Of a stretch of 64,000 nt of DNA, positions 9,034 through 17,349 are shown piece after piece. The DNA is from an uncultured Hyphomonadaceae bacterium (GTDB lineage Bacteria; Pseudomonadota; Alphaproteobacteria; Caulobacterales; Hyphomonadaceae), in NCBI GenBank assembly GCA_938084575.1, contig CALKFG010000002.1, forward strand, positions 62,001 to 126,000. The letters run 5' to 3'. The notes beneath the pieces were generated by a model, which saw only the letters and a list, made by a program, of their open reading frames with translations, ran no database searches and was not told the origin of the DNA. The position numbers were made by a program, and so were the translations under genes. Positions within the stretch are counted from its first letter, which is position 1; each line of letters starts with the position of its first letter.

Positions 9034-11154
9034 CTAACGGAAGGTCCGGCGGATCCCAAAGGTCAGATTACGGGGCTCACCCGGAAAATACCGTTCTGCA
9101 CCAAAAACGAAATCAGCCCGGTCGGCATACCGTTCGTCGAACAGGTTACGAAGGGCCAGCGTGACCTCCAAATCCCGGCTGAGGCTGTAGCGCCCGCGCA
9201 GGGCAAAAACGGTGTGCCCGGGATAAGTTTGCGTGTTTGCCGGATTGGTAAAATACCGGCCTGTATGTTCAGCGGAGAGGATTGTTTCGACGTGTTTTCC
9301 AGGCGCCCAGACCAAAGACACATCGCCAAGCCATTCCGGTGCCGTATCTATCCGATCACCCGTTGAGATAACCTCAGAGCCATTGCCGACATCACGATCA
9401 AACGCATAGGTCTGATCGGACCATGACAGGCCTCCCCTGACCGTCAAAGCCGGGGTCATCGCCCAGTCGAGGCCGAATTCGAGGCCGGTATGCCGCGTTT
9501 CTCCATTGGTGACGTTCAACCCATTGGCATCCCGAAAAAAGAAATTGTCCTTTTCCATATCGTAGGCAGCCAGTTCAAACAGGAAGCGTCCGTCTGCCAG
9601 CTTTCCGCGCAGCCCGACTTCGACACTCTCAAGCCTCTCCACATCTGCATCTGCGGGGTCTTGGAAATTCTGGATTCGATACAAATCACTGGCCTGAGGC
9701 GCCCTCGCGCCCTGGCTGTAATTGCCGAAAACGGAGACCTTATCGTTCAGGGCGTGAACCAGACCGAGTTTTGGCGTCACAAAACCGAAGTCATCGGAGC
9801 GGTTACCCGGCACCTTAAACCGCCCATAAACGCCTTCGGCAACGCTTGTGGTATAATCGTACCGGTGGGTCTCACCCCGCAGGCCGAACAGGACCCGCGT
9901 GCGGTCACTAACCCCCCAGTCCAGTTCCGACCAGAGACCAGCCATCCGTGTGTCGACGCTATAATCGTAGTGTACCCCGACAGGAAAACGCCGATCGGCC
10001 GGAAAAAATCCGAACGGGTCATCCTGCGTTTCCCGCACATAACCGGTTGAGAGATCGAGATCGGCACCAAGCCGGACCGTCAAAGCATCCGTCAAAGGGC
10101 GCTCAAAACGCATCAGGACACCGCCGCCGCCCTGACCATTTTTCTCAAAGCTTTTGTTTGGCAGAAAATGCTGGCGAAAGTCCATTTGTTGCAAGCGGGC
10201 GAAAGACGTCACGCTGAAACGGCCCTGCGCCACCGGTCGTTCAAAGCGCGCGCCCGCCCGGGCAGACCAGGCATTTCGATAAGCCAGCGGATCATCATTG
10301 GCCCGGGAAATATCCTCGTCCTTATAGGCATCACGGCCTTGGATGAAATCCGCCGTTTCCTGTTCAAGCGCTGTCCCTGCGCCCCAAAGGGTGATGGCCC
10401 AGCCCGCCAGACTTGTTTCAGCCTGCAGCGATCCCTTGGTTTGAATAAGACCGGTTTCGTCGCGCCATCCATTATCCTTCTGGACCGAAAGGGCGCCCCG
10501 GATCACCTGCCCCTGATCCGCGATCAGATCGATCTTGGCGCGCCCCAGACTCGACAGCGACGCCCGGCCCTCGACCGACCGCTCCCGCGGACCCCCGAGG
10601 AGCACATTCACCAGGCCGTGGACAGCATTTGAACCATATCTGGCCGACCCCGGTCCACGCACCAGCTCAATCAGCTCTGCCGTCTCATAATGCAGCTCAA
10701 GCAACCCGTTGACATTGCCAAACGCCGAGGCCCGAACCGGCACCCCATTCTCCATGATCAGGAAACTGCCTTGTCCCGCGCCCCCTGTCAGGACCGGGGA
10801 CCTGATCGCGATAAGGTGTTCCTGGCCGGAGTTCATATGGATGTTGACACCCGGCACCTGATTGAGAATCTCGGCTGGATGATCGGGACCGATCTCATCA
10901 ATCAGATCTGCAAGAATCAGGGGACTGGTCCCGGGCGCATCAATAGCCCGATCACCAAACACTTCGACAATTTCAAGCCGGACGCCATTCAGCTCTGCCT
11001 TACAGCTGAGCTCGGATGCCCCTTGATCCATGCAGCTCTGTATCGCCGCAGCCTGGTTCCGGGTGACCACATCAGAGGCAGCTTGCGCCCAGCTGGCCGG
11101 GCAGGCGAATCCCAGTCCTATCGCAACCAGACAAGACGCCGTTTGGACCCTCAT
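9034..11154 (-). CDS. TonB-dependent outer-membrane receptor, possibly for nucleosides
   Basis: A 706-residue outer-membrane active transporter. It has a signal peptide ending SWAQA, a short mature N-terminal extension with two cysteines (IQSC...LSC), a TonB-box-like EIVEVFGDR, a plug domain (ILNQVPGVNI, LVRGPGSARYGSNAVHG), and a beta-barrel ending LTFGIRRTFR. The final residue is Arg instead of the usual aromatic. Start at 11154 is preferred because it makes an ATGA overlap with the stop of the upstream CNT transporter; the track ORF adds 28 non-signal residues. Coupling to a nucleoside transporter suggests a nucleoside or related ligand, but this is inference. Confidence 0.87.
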   Translation of the reverse strand: MRVQTASCLVAIGLGFACPASWAQAASDVVTRNQAAAIQSCMDQGASELSCKAELNGVRLEIVEVFGDRAIDAPGTSPLILADLIDEIGPDHPAEILNQVPGVNIHMNSGQEHLIAIRSPVLTGGAGQGSFLIMENGVPVRASAFGNVNGLLELHYETAELIELVRGPGSARYGSNAVHGLVNVLLGGPRERSVEGRASLSSLGRAKIDLIADQGQVIRGALSVQKDNGWRDETGLIQTKGSLQAETSLAGWAITLWGAGTALEQETADFIQGRDAYKDEDISRANDDPLAYRNAWSARAGARFERPVAQGRFSVTSFARLQQMDFRQHFLPNKSFEKNGQGGGGVLMRFERPLTDALTVRLGADLDLSTGYVRETQDDPFGFFPADRRFPVGVHYDYSVDTRMAGLWSELDWGVSDRTRVLFGLRGETHRYDYTTSVAEGVYGRFKVPGNRSDDFGFVTPKLGLVHALNDKVSVFGNYSQGARAPQASDLYRIQNFQDPADADVERLESVEVGLRGKLADGRFLFELAAYDMEKDNFFFRDANGLNVTNGETRHTGLEFGLDWAMTPALTVRGGLSWSDQTYAFDRDVGNGSEVISTGDRIDTAPEWLGDVSLVWAPGKHVETILSAEHTGRYFTNPANTQTYPGHTVFALRGRYSLSRDLEVTLALRNLFDERYADRADFVFGAERYFPGEPRNLTFGIRRTFR

Positions 11155-12425
11155 CCGAAGAAGAGGCTCTGGGGCAAGGCGCCGACAATGGCTGCCGACA
11201 AACAGGTCGCCAAAGTACCGGCAAGAAGCGTTTTCCACGCCAGCTCGAGGAACGTCGTTCGCCGGGCCGGCTCAATCATGGTCAGGCCGCCGATCAGGAT
11301 GCCAATCGATCCGAAATTGGCAAACCCGCAAATGGCGTGAGCTGTGATCATGCGTGTCCGGTTGGACATGTCCTCGGCCGGAATATCGGCCAGCTCCAGA
11401 AAGGCGACGAATTCGGTCAGAACGATTTTCACGCCCATCATGCTGCCTGACCGCGCGGCTTCCTCCAGCGGAACCCCAATCATGTACATCAAGGGGGAAA
11501 ATACCCATCCCAGAATCCGTTCAATCGACAGCGGCGCACCGGCCAAGTCCGGCAGGACACCCAGCCCCGAATTGGCAATGAACAGCAAGGCAAAGGCGGC
11601 AATCAACATGGTCACGATATTGGCAAGGATTTTCAATCCGTCTGACGCCCCGGTGGCGAAAGCATCCATGGTCGACTGGTACTCGAAATCGGGCTCCGGC
11701 TGGCGCTGATCGGCTTTCACGGTTTCGGGAATCATCACCAGGGATATCGCGACCGCGGCAGGCGTAGCGATCAGCGATGCCGCCAGAAGCTGGCCAAGCG
11801 CGTTGGGAAGAAAGGGTTCCAGGAAGACGCCGTAAAGAACCAGAACACTGCCGGCGACGGTTGAAAAGCCCGCGGTCATCATGATGAAGATCTCCGACCG
11901 GCTCATCTTGAGGAGGTAGGGCTTGATCAGGACGGGCGCCTCGGTCATGCCCATGAAAACGTTCGCCGATACAGCGAGAGAGGTCGCTCCGCCCAGGCCG
12001 AGCAGCTTCTGGAAAACAATAGCGAAACCCTTGGTCACCCATCGCAGGACGTGCCAGTGCCAGAGCAAAGCGGACAATGCGGCAACAACGATGACCAACG
12101 GCAACAAATGCACAGCAAATATCGGGCCCAGCTGCCCGGTATGAGCCTCCCACCCGCTCTGGGTTCCAAACACCGGTCCAAAAACGAATGCCGTGCCATA
12201 GGAGGTGGCCGCAATCAGCCCGTCAATTACCGTATTGATCTGAAACAGGCCGGCCCGAACAAACGGAATACCGAAAAGAACAAGGGCAAACACGAACTGA
12301 ATGGCGACCGAGCCCAGTACAATACGCCATGGAAACGCCCGCCGGTTTTCAGACAAGCCGAACGCGACAGCAAATATGAAGGCAATCCCTAAGATCGCCC
12401 GTGCATTATCCCAACCCCAATCCAC
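11151..12425 (-). CDS. Concentrative nucleoside transporter (CNT/NupC family)
   Basis: A 424-residue inner-membrane cation-coupled nucleoside symporter. The family core is clear: SANVFMGMTEAPVLIKPYL and later HAICGFANFGSIGI, which form the substrate and ion sites, with about ten hydrophobic segments. The start is GTG (GTG GAT TGG GGT), with GGGAG 9 bases upstream. The stop overlaps the start of the TonB-dependent receptor as ATGA. This suggests coordinated synthesis of inner- and outer-membrane uptake steps. No nucleosidase or kinase gene lies next to it. Confidence 0.92.
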   Translation of the reverse strand: MDWGWDNARAILGIAFIFAVAFGLSENRRAFPWRIVLGSVAIQFVFALVLFGIPFVRAGLFQINTVIDGLIAATSYGTAFVFGPVFGTQSGWEAHTGQLGPIFAVHLLPLVIVVAALSALLWHWHVLRWVTKGFAIVFQKLLGLGGATSLAVSANVFMGMTEAPVLIKPYLLKMSRSEIFIMMTAGFSTVAGSVLVLYGVFLEPFLPNALGQLLAASLIATPAAVAISLVMIPETVKADQRQPEPDFEYQSTMDAFATGASDGLKILANIVTMLIAAFALLFIANSGLGVLPDLAGAPLSIERILGWVFSPLMYMIGVPLEEAARSGSMMGVKIVLTEFVAFLELADIPAEDMSNRTRMITAHAICGFANFGSIGILIGGLTMIEPARRTTFLELAWKTLLAGTLATCLSAAIVGALPQSLFFG

Positions 12426-12506
12426 TGGCGCCCGCTCCCAATTTCTTCTTCGCCACCGTCTTCAACGGATTACGGCAGCACATCAAGGAGATATTACTGT
12501 TGTGGC

Positions 12507-12875
12507 TCAACCCAGCTTGCAAATGCAGATCTTGTTACCATCCGGATCCCTGAAATAGGCCCCATAGAAGGTCGGCATGCGATTCCCTGGCGCGCCCTCA
12601 TCAGCGGCACCCAGCTCAAGGGCTTTCGCATAGACCCGGTCAACCGCCTCCTTGTCCGGGGTGGCAATGGCTGGCATCACACCATTTCCAACTGTCGCCG
12701 CTTGCCCGTCATATGGTCCACCAATGGCCAGCATCGGCGCGCCCGGCGCAGTCCCATAGAAATAGAGGCGGCCATTATCGAACAGGCGTTTGGCGCCCAT
12801 TTCGCCCAGCAGCGCATCATAGAATGCAGTGGCTTTTTCAATGTCGTTGGTTCCGAGTGTCACATAAGCAAGCAT
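12507..12875 (-). CDS. VOC (glyoxalase/bleomycin-resistance fold) family protein
   Basis: A 122-residue single-module VOC protein beginning MLAYVTLGTNDIEKATAFYDALL and ending in YFRDPDGNKICICKLG, typical of lactoylglutathione-lyase-like proteins. Start 12875 has AAAGGA 8 bases upstream; the track ORF extends 62 residues into the divergent promoter region and is rejected. The reaction cannot be assigned because the family covers isomerases, dioxygenases and resistance proteins. It is divergent from the SDR gene at 13028, leaving a 152-base shared promoter region. Confidence 0.85.
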   Translation of the reverse strand: MLAYVTLGTNDIEKATAFYDALLGEMGAKRLFDNGRLYFYGTAPGAPMLAIGGPYDGQAATVGNGVMPAIATPDKEAVDRVYAKALELGAADEGAPGNRMPTFYGAYFRDPDGNKICICKLG

Positions 12876-13027
12876 GGTCGACGTCCTTTTTTTACCCCCC
12901 GAGGTCAACACGGCATCCAACACCTGGCAAGGGCTGACGTTGCGCCATAGCTTGACCAAAGCAGGCCACGGTGGTGCAACGGCGCCAGCCCGCTGGCCCG
13001 CCAGCACTGAACAAGTGGAGACTTGAA

Positions 13028-13948
13028 ATGTCCGATATCCGTTTTGACAACCGTGTCGCAATCGTAACCGGCGCTGGCGGTGGCCTTGGCCGCCAGCACG
13101 CTCTGGAACTGGCCCGTCGTGGCGCGCGTGTCGTGATCAACGATCTTGGCGGCAGCATGGATGGCACCGGCGGCAATTCTGCTGCGGCAGAGGCGGTGGT
13201 TGCGGAAATCGAGGCGATGGGCGGTCAGGCTATTGCCAATGGCTCGTCGGTTGCTGACGATGCCGGGGTCAAGAAGATGATCGATGACACACTGGCCGCC
13301 TTTGGCCGGATTGACATCATTATCGCCAATGCCGGGATCCTGCGAGACAAGTCGTTCTCCAAGATGACGCAGCAGGATGTCGACCTGGTCGTCGACGTCC
13401 ACCTGCTGGGGACCTTCAAACCCTTCATGGCCGCCTGGGACATTATGAAGGAGCAGGGCTATGGCCGTCTGGTTGTCACAACCTCCTCGACCGGGCTTTA
13501 TGGCAATTTCGGACAGGGCAATTATGGCGCGGCCAAACTGGGTGTCGTCGGCCTGATGAACACGCTGAAGATCGAAGGCGCCAAGTATGATATCAAGGTC
13601 AATGCCGTCTGCCCGATCGCGGCGACCCGGATGACCGAAGGCCTGATGCCCCAACAGACTCTTGATCAGCTCAAGCCCGAATACGTCACGCCCGGCGTGA
13701 TCAATCTGGTCAAGGAAGACGCCCCCAGCGGCATGATCCTGTCGGCTGGCGCAGGCGCCTTCTCCATGGCCCAGATTGTTGAAACACGTGGAGCCTTCGT
13801 CGGCCAGGGAGAAGCCCTGACCGCCGAAGCCGTCGCCGCAAAGTGGGATGAGATCACCGATACGACGACGCAGACACATTTTGAGTCCGGCGCCGGTCAT
13901 GGCGGCAACATCTTCGGCCGGCTGCAGGAAGCTGCCCAGAAAGCCTGA
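13028..13948 (+). CDS. Short-chain dehydrogenase, MFE-2-type (3R)-hydroxyacyl-CoA dehydrogenase-like
   Basis: A 306-residue NAD(P)-dependent oxidoreductase. The cofactor motif is TGAGGGLG, followed by VVINDLGGSMDG, a signature of the dehydrogenase unit of peroxisomal multifunctional enzyme 2. It also has NAG, the catalytic Ser (TTSSTG) and YGAAK (the family's YxxxK is normally NYGAAK). Bacterial homologues act on 3-hydroxyacyl-CoAs in side-chain or fatty-acid degradation. Start 13028 has GGAGA 6 bases upstream. A strong terminator follows, so it is probably monocistronic. The substrate is not certain. Confidence 0.87.
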   Translation: MSDIRFDNRVAIVTGAGGGLGRQHALELARRGARVVINDLGGSMDGTGGNSAAAEAVVAEIEAMGGQAIANGSSVADDAGVKKMIDDTLAAFGRIDIIIANAGILRDKSFSKMTQQDVDLVVDVHLLGTFKPFMAAWDIMKEQGYGRLVVTTSSTGLYGNFGQGNYGAAKLGVVGLMNTLKIEGAKYDIKVNAVCPIAATRMTEGLMPQQTLDQLKPEYVTPGVINLVKEDAPSGMILSAGAGAFSMAQIVETRGAFVGQGEALTAEAVAAKWDEITDTTTQTHFESGAGHGGNIFGRLQEAAQKA

Positions 13949-13990
13949 TCGGGCGCTTAGAAACGGGTCAGATCCGGACAAACCCCCAAT

Positions 13991-14018
13991 GGCGGCACTG
14001 CAAAGTGTCGCCGTTTTT
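13991..14018 (+). terminator. Rho-independent terminator after the SDR gene
   Basis: GGCGGCAC / GTGTCGCC forms an 8-base stem with one G-U pair and a 6-base loop, followed by GTTTTT. It starts 42 bases after the SDR stop and 56 bases before the Kazal lipoprotein start. Confidence 0.82.
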
Positions 14019-14073
14019 CGATCAACGTGATATGACCGAATCGTTTTCAGGCGCAACCGAGAAGGTTATTGGA

Positions 14074-14472
14074 ATGGTCCGCCTCATCCTTCCCCTCGCC
14101 CTGCTGCTGGCATCCTGCTCTCCGTCCACACCCGGCGCTACCGGGTCGGCCAGCGATGCTGCGGCCCCTCCAGCCGGCGGAGGTGCACCGGCGTCGTATG
14201 CCGCGCCGGTGATTGATGCTGCCGGAGAAGCCTGCGGCGGGATCACCGGGGTGATGTGCCCGGCGAATTTTTACTGCGAGAAGCCGGAGGGCCAGTGCCT
14301 CGAAATTCTGGACGGGCCCGGAAGCTGCCAGCGTGTTCCGGAAGCCTGCCCGGCCGAGACACGCCCGGTCTGTGGCTGTAATGGCGCAACCTACAGCAAT
14401 GCCTGTGAGGCTGCCCAGATGGGCGTCAGCATCGTCGCGCAGGGCGAATGCGGCAGCACCGACACGCTTTGA
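14074..14472 (+). CDS. Kazal-domain lipoprotein (putative serine-protease inhibitor)
   Basis: A 132-residue exported protein. It has a short signal sequence with lipobox LLASC, then an Ala/Gly/Pro-rich linker, a first cysteine cluster (CGGITGVMCPANFYC), and a C-terminal Kazal module PVCGCNGATYSNACEA...GEC. Kazal modules bind serine proteases through a rigid loop. In bacteria such lipoproteins are usually of unknown target. Start 14074 has GAAGG upstream and begins the signal peptide; the track start at 14005 would bury it. The convergent pcm gene ends 11 bases away. Confidence 0.82.
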   Translation: MVRLILPLALLLASCSPSTPGATGSASDAAAPPAGGGAPASYAAPVIDAAGEACGGITGVMCPANFYCEKPEGQCLEILDGPGSCQRVPEACPAETRPVCGCNGATYSNACEAAQMGVSIVAQGECGSTDTL

Positions 14473-14483
14473 GGCGGTGCCCC

Positions 14484-15137
14484 TCAGAGCGATTGTGACA
14501 GACCCGGGACAAGCGCGCCAAGCCCGCCATGAAAGACGTCCTCAAAAGCAATTTTGCGGTCGGAATAGGCCCTCAGCATCAGCTGCCCACCCGACCCGCT
14601 TACAATGCCCACAAGACGTCCGGAGCGGCTCAACTGCTCAATCAGGACTGCCGGTATGGTGGTGAGAGAGCCGGTCAGGAGGATCCGGTCAAAAGGTCCG
14701 TGCTCAGGAAGTCCCAGAAGGCCATCGCCATGCCGGATGGTCACATTGCTGACGCCCAGCGCCTCAAGCCGGAGGGCCGTTGCCTGCGCCAGCGTCTTGT
14801 ACCGTTCGACGCCATATACGTGCCGGCACAGCTGGCTGAGCAGGGCCACCATATAGCCGCTCCCCGCCCCGACGAGCAGCACTCTCTGCGCATTATCCGG
14901 CGGTATATCCAGCGCCTGAAGCAGCTTCGCCGTGATCAGGGGCCTGGGAATAGACTGGCCACAGGCGATGGGCAGGACAACATCCTCATTGGCCACCGCC
15001 TCCAGCTGAGGGTCGACGAAAGCGGCACGGTCAACGGTTTCCAGAGCCGATAAGACACCATCATCCCGAATCCCCTGACGCCGCAGAGCGAGAATCATGC
15101 GCGCCGCCCGGAGAGGATCCGCAATCAGTCCGGCCAT
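14484..15137 (-). CDS. pcm: Protein-L-isoaspartate O-methyltransferase family
   Basis: A 217-residue SAM-dependent methyltransferase predicted to repair isoaspartyl residues in aged proteins. It has the SAM loop VLLVGAGSGY, the acidic GDGLLGLP region and FDRILLTGS. The substrate-loop motif usually written GQTISQP is GQSIPRP here, so activity on isoaspartate is likely but not proven. It follows surE with a 13-base overlap, the classic surE-pcm pairing. No strong ribosome site is visible, so coupling to surE is likely. An internal Met at 15098 is a less likely start. Confidence 0.82.
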   Translation of the reverse strand: MAGLIADPLRAARMILALRRQGIRDDGVLSALETVDRAAFVDPQLEAVANEDVVLPIACGQSIPRPLITAKLLQALDIPPDNAQRVLLVGAGSGYMVALLSQLCRHVYGVERYKTLAQATALRLEALGVSNVTIRHGDGLLGLPEHGPFDRILLTGSLTTIPAVLIEQLSRSGRLVGIVSGSGGQLMLRAYSDRKIAFEDVFHGGLGALVPGLSQSL

Positions 15138-15886
15138 GTCGTGGTCATTTCCCGTAAAAACGACTCATGGGTCAGATCTACATGCAAGGGCGATACCGAC
15201 ACATAGCCGTCATAAATCGCGCGCAAATCGGTGCCGGCATCCGGATTCGACAACTTCCCGCGATAGCCAATCCAGTAATAGGCATTGCCCCGCAAGTCCT
15301 GGCGCGCCTCTGTCCGGATAATCCTTTCATCCCGGAAGCCCTGCCGTGTGACGCGTATGCCCGCCACATCCGCCGGCGCCCGGTCCGGAAAGTTCACATT
15401 TAAAATCAGATCGGCCGGCCAGCCCTTCTCGATCAGGGGGCGCAGAACCCGCGTGCCCCAGGCCAGAGGCGTGTCCCACGGACAGGAATGGGGGTTCTGA
15501 AACCCCTTGGACTGGCTGAGGGCAATGGCGGGAACCCCATGCTGCATTCCGAACAAGGCGGCCGCAATGGTTCCCGAAAAAGTCGTATCCTCGGCAATGT
15601 TCTGCCCGGCATTCACGCCGGACAGAATGAGGTCCGGCTTGACCGCCATCAACTCATCGAGGGCCAGCAAAACACAGTCACTCGGCGTGCCATTCACACT
15701 GAACCGCTGTGGAGACACCTCCCGCACACGGACGAACTCCGTCAATGAGATTGCCCGTCCCTTGCCCGACTGTTCCAGTTCCGGCGCCACAATCCAGATA
15801 TCGTCACTGAGTTCGCGCGCGATCTTTTCCAAAACGTCCAGACCGCGCGCATGGATGCCATCATCATTGGTCAGAAGGATTTTCAT
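15125..15886 (-). CDS. surE: 5'/3'-nucleotidase SurE
   Basis: A 253-residue metal-dependent nucleoside monophosphate phosphatase. The start MKILLTNDDG holds the two metal-binding aspartates, with the family motifs LSGVNAGQN (metal asparagine) and SGTIAAA following. Start 15886 is the first residue of the conserved fold; the track ORF extends backwards into serS and is rejected. It is the second gene of the serS-surE-pcm run, after a gap holding two hairpins. Confidence 0.94.
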   Translation of the reverse strand: MKILLTNDDGIHARGLDVLEKIARELSDDIWIVAPELEQSGKGRAISLTEFVRVREVSPQRFSVNGTPSDCVLLALDELMAVKPDLILSGVNAGQNIAEDTTFSGTIAAALFGMQHGVPAIALSQSKGFQNPHSCPWDTPLAWGTRVLRPLIEKGWPADLILNVNFPDRAPADVAGIRVTRQGFRDERIIRTEARQDLRGNAYYWIGYRGKLSNPDAGTDLRAIYDGYVSVSPLHVDLTHESFLREMTTTWPD

Positions 15887-15913
15887 CGTCGTCTTGCCTG
15901 CTCTGTGTTCAGC

Positions 15914-15951
15914 CCTGTCAGCCGACAGGAACCACCTGCCCCGTCGGGCAG
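15914..15951 (-). promoter_or_regulatory. Two back-to-back tetraloop hairpins between serS and surE
   Basis: Reading the minus strand, CTGCCC-gacg-GGGCAG (15951-15936) and CCTGTC-ggct-GACAGG (15929-15914) are two perfect 6-base stems, each with a 4-base loop, six bases apart. They occupy most of the 70-base gap. There is no U-run, so they may modulate readthrough or protect an mRNA end rather than act as a full terminator. Confidence 0.5.
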
Positions 15952-15956
15952 CCCGC

Positions 15957-17261
15957 TCAGGAAATGATCTGAAGCCCACCCATATAAGGCTGGAGCACCT
16001 CCGGAACGCGTATGGAGCCATCCTCCATTTGGTAATTCTCCATAACCGCCAGAAGCGTTCGTCCGACCGCCAGGCCGGACCCGTTCAGCGTATGCACGAA
16101 TTCCGGCTTCGGCTTGGCATCCCCCTCCTGGGCGACCGGCCGCCAGCGCGCATTCATCCGGCGGCCCTGGAATTCGCCACAATAGGAGCAGGAGCTGATT
16201 TCACGATAGCTGTCCTGACTCGGCAACCAGACTTCCAGATCATAGGTCTTGCGCGCCGCAAATCCCATATCCCCGCAGCACAGCAGCATGCGCCGGTAGG
16301 GCAAGCCGAGCGCTTCGAGGATGCCCTCGGCACAGCGCGTCATGCGTTCCAGCTCGTCCAAGCCCTCGGCTTCGTTGCGCACAATTGAAACCAGCTCCAC
16401 TTTGCTGAACTGGTGCAGGCGGATCATCCCGCGCGTATCGCGCCCCGCACTACCCGCCTCGGATCGGAAGCACGGGGTCTGCGCGGTCAGTCGCCGGGGC
16501 AAGGCGCCTGCCTCGACAATCCGGTTCGCCACCATGTTGGTCAACGGGACTTCCGCCGTCGGAATCAAGTAATGGCCTGTATCGGCCTGGAATAAATCTT
16601 CTTTGAACTTCGGCAGTTGGCCAGTTCCCCTCAAAGCCTGGTCACGGACAAGAAGCGGTGGGGACACCTCGGTGTATCCATTCTGCTGGGTCTGCGAATC
16701 CAGCATGAAGGCCGCCAGCGCACGTTCAAGCCGGGCCAGCAAACCGGTCAAAAGCACGAAGCGGGCCCCTGACATGCCGGCCGCAGTCTCAAAATCCATA
16801 TAGCCGAGACCCTCACCCAGGGTGACGTGGTCGGCAAGCGCCGCGGGTAGCGGGTGCGGTACCTCTGGGGCCCATCGGCCCTGCTCGGTATTGCCCGTCT
16901 CATCCAGACCGTCCGGGACGTCATCGAGCGGCAGGTTGGGCAGTCCCAGCAAGACCCCGTCCAGCTCTGCCCGCGCCGCAGCTTCCTGCTCACCGGCGGT
17001 CTCAATCGTCTGCTTTGCCTCAGCGACCTGAGCCATAAGGCGCGCAGCCTCGGCTTCGTCACCTTTGGCCTTGGCTTGTCCGATCTGCTTCGAATTGGTG
17101 TTGCGGACGGCTTCGGCCTCCTGCTTGTCACTGACGGCCTTTCGCAAGGCGCCATCATGCGCCAGGAGGTCGTCGACCACCGAGCCCAACCCAGGTTTTC
17201 TTCGCTCCCAGGCTGCTCGAAACAGGTCGGGGTGGTCACGAACCGTACGCAAATCAAACAT
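15957..17261 (-). CDS. serS: Seryl-tRNA synthetase
   Basis: Class II synthetase of 434 residues that charges tRNA-Ser. An N-terminal coiled-coil arm (residues about 30-105, rich in Lys/Glu/Ala) is followed by the catalytic core with TAEVPLTN, motif 2 FRSEAGSAGRDTRGM, and motif 3 region with NGSGLAVGRTL. Start placed at ATG 17261 (MFDLRTVRDHP); the track begins one codon earlier at a TTG. It lies downstream of aspS on the same strand with an 88-base gap and upstream of surE-pcm. Confidence 0.96.
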   Translation of the reverse strand: MFDLRTVRDHPDLFRAAWERRKPGLGSVVDDLLAHDGALRKAVSDKQEAEAVRNTNSKQIGQAKAKGDEAEAARLMAQVAEAKQTIETAGEQEAAARAELDGVLLGLPNLPLDDVPDGLDETGNTEQGRWAPEVPHPLPAALADHVTLGEGLGYMDFETAAGMSGARFVLLTGLLARLERALAAFMLDSQTQQNGYTEVSPPLLVRDQALRGTGQLPKFKEDLFQADTGHYLIPTAEVPLTNMVANRIVEAGALPRRLTAQTPCFRSEAGSAGRDTRGMIRLHQFSKVELVSIVRNEAEGLDELERMTRCAEGILEALGLPYRRMLLCCGDMGFAARKTYDLEVWLPSQDSYREISSCSYCGEFQGRRMNARWRPVAQEGDAKPKPEFVHTLNGSGLAVGRTLLAVMENYQMEDGSIRVPEVLQPYMGGLQIIS

Positions 17262-17349
17262 CAAAGTCCGCCTTTCTGATCACACCTGAAGGCTCTACTG
17301 CGATGCGTCGATCAGGTCTACCGCCGGCCCCGCCTGCGGCCGCCGCCCA

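Noticed and set aside
12905-14056. A 383-residue minus-strand ORF opposite the SDR gene
   Set aside because: The SDR has full motifs and a ribosome site. The reverse frame is rich in Gly, Asp and His without domains.
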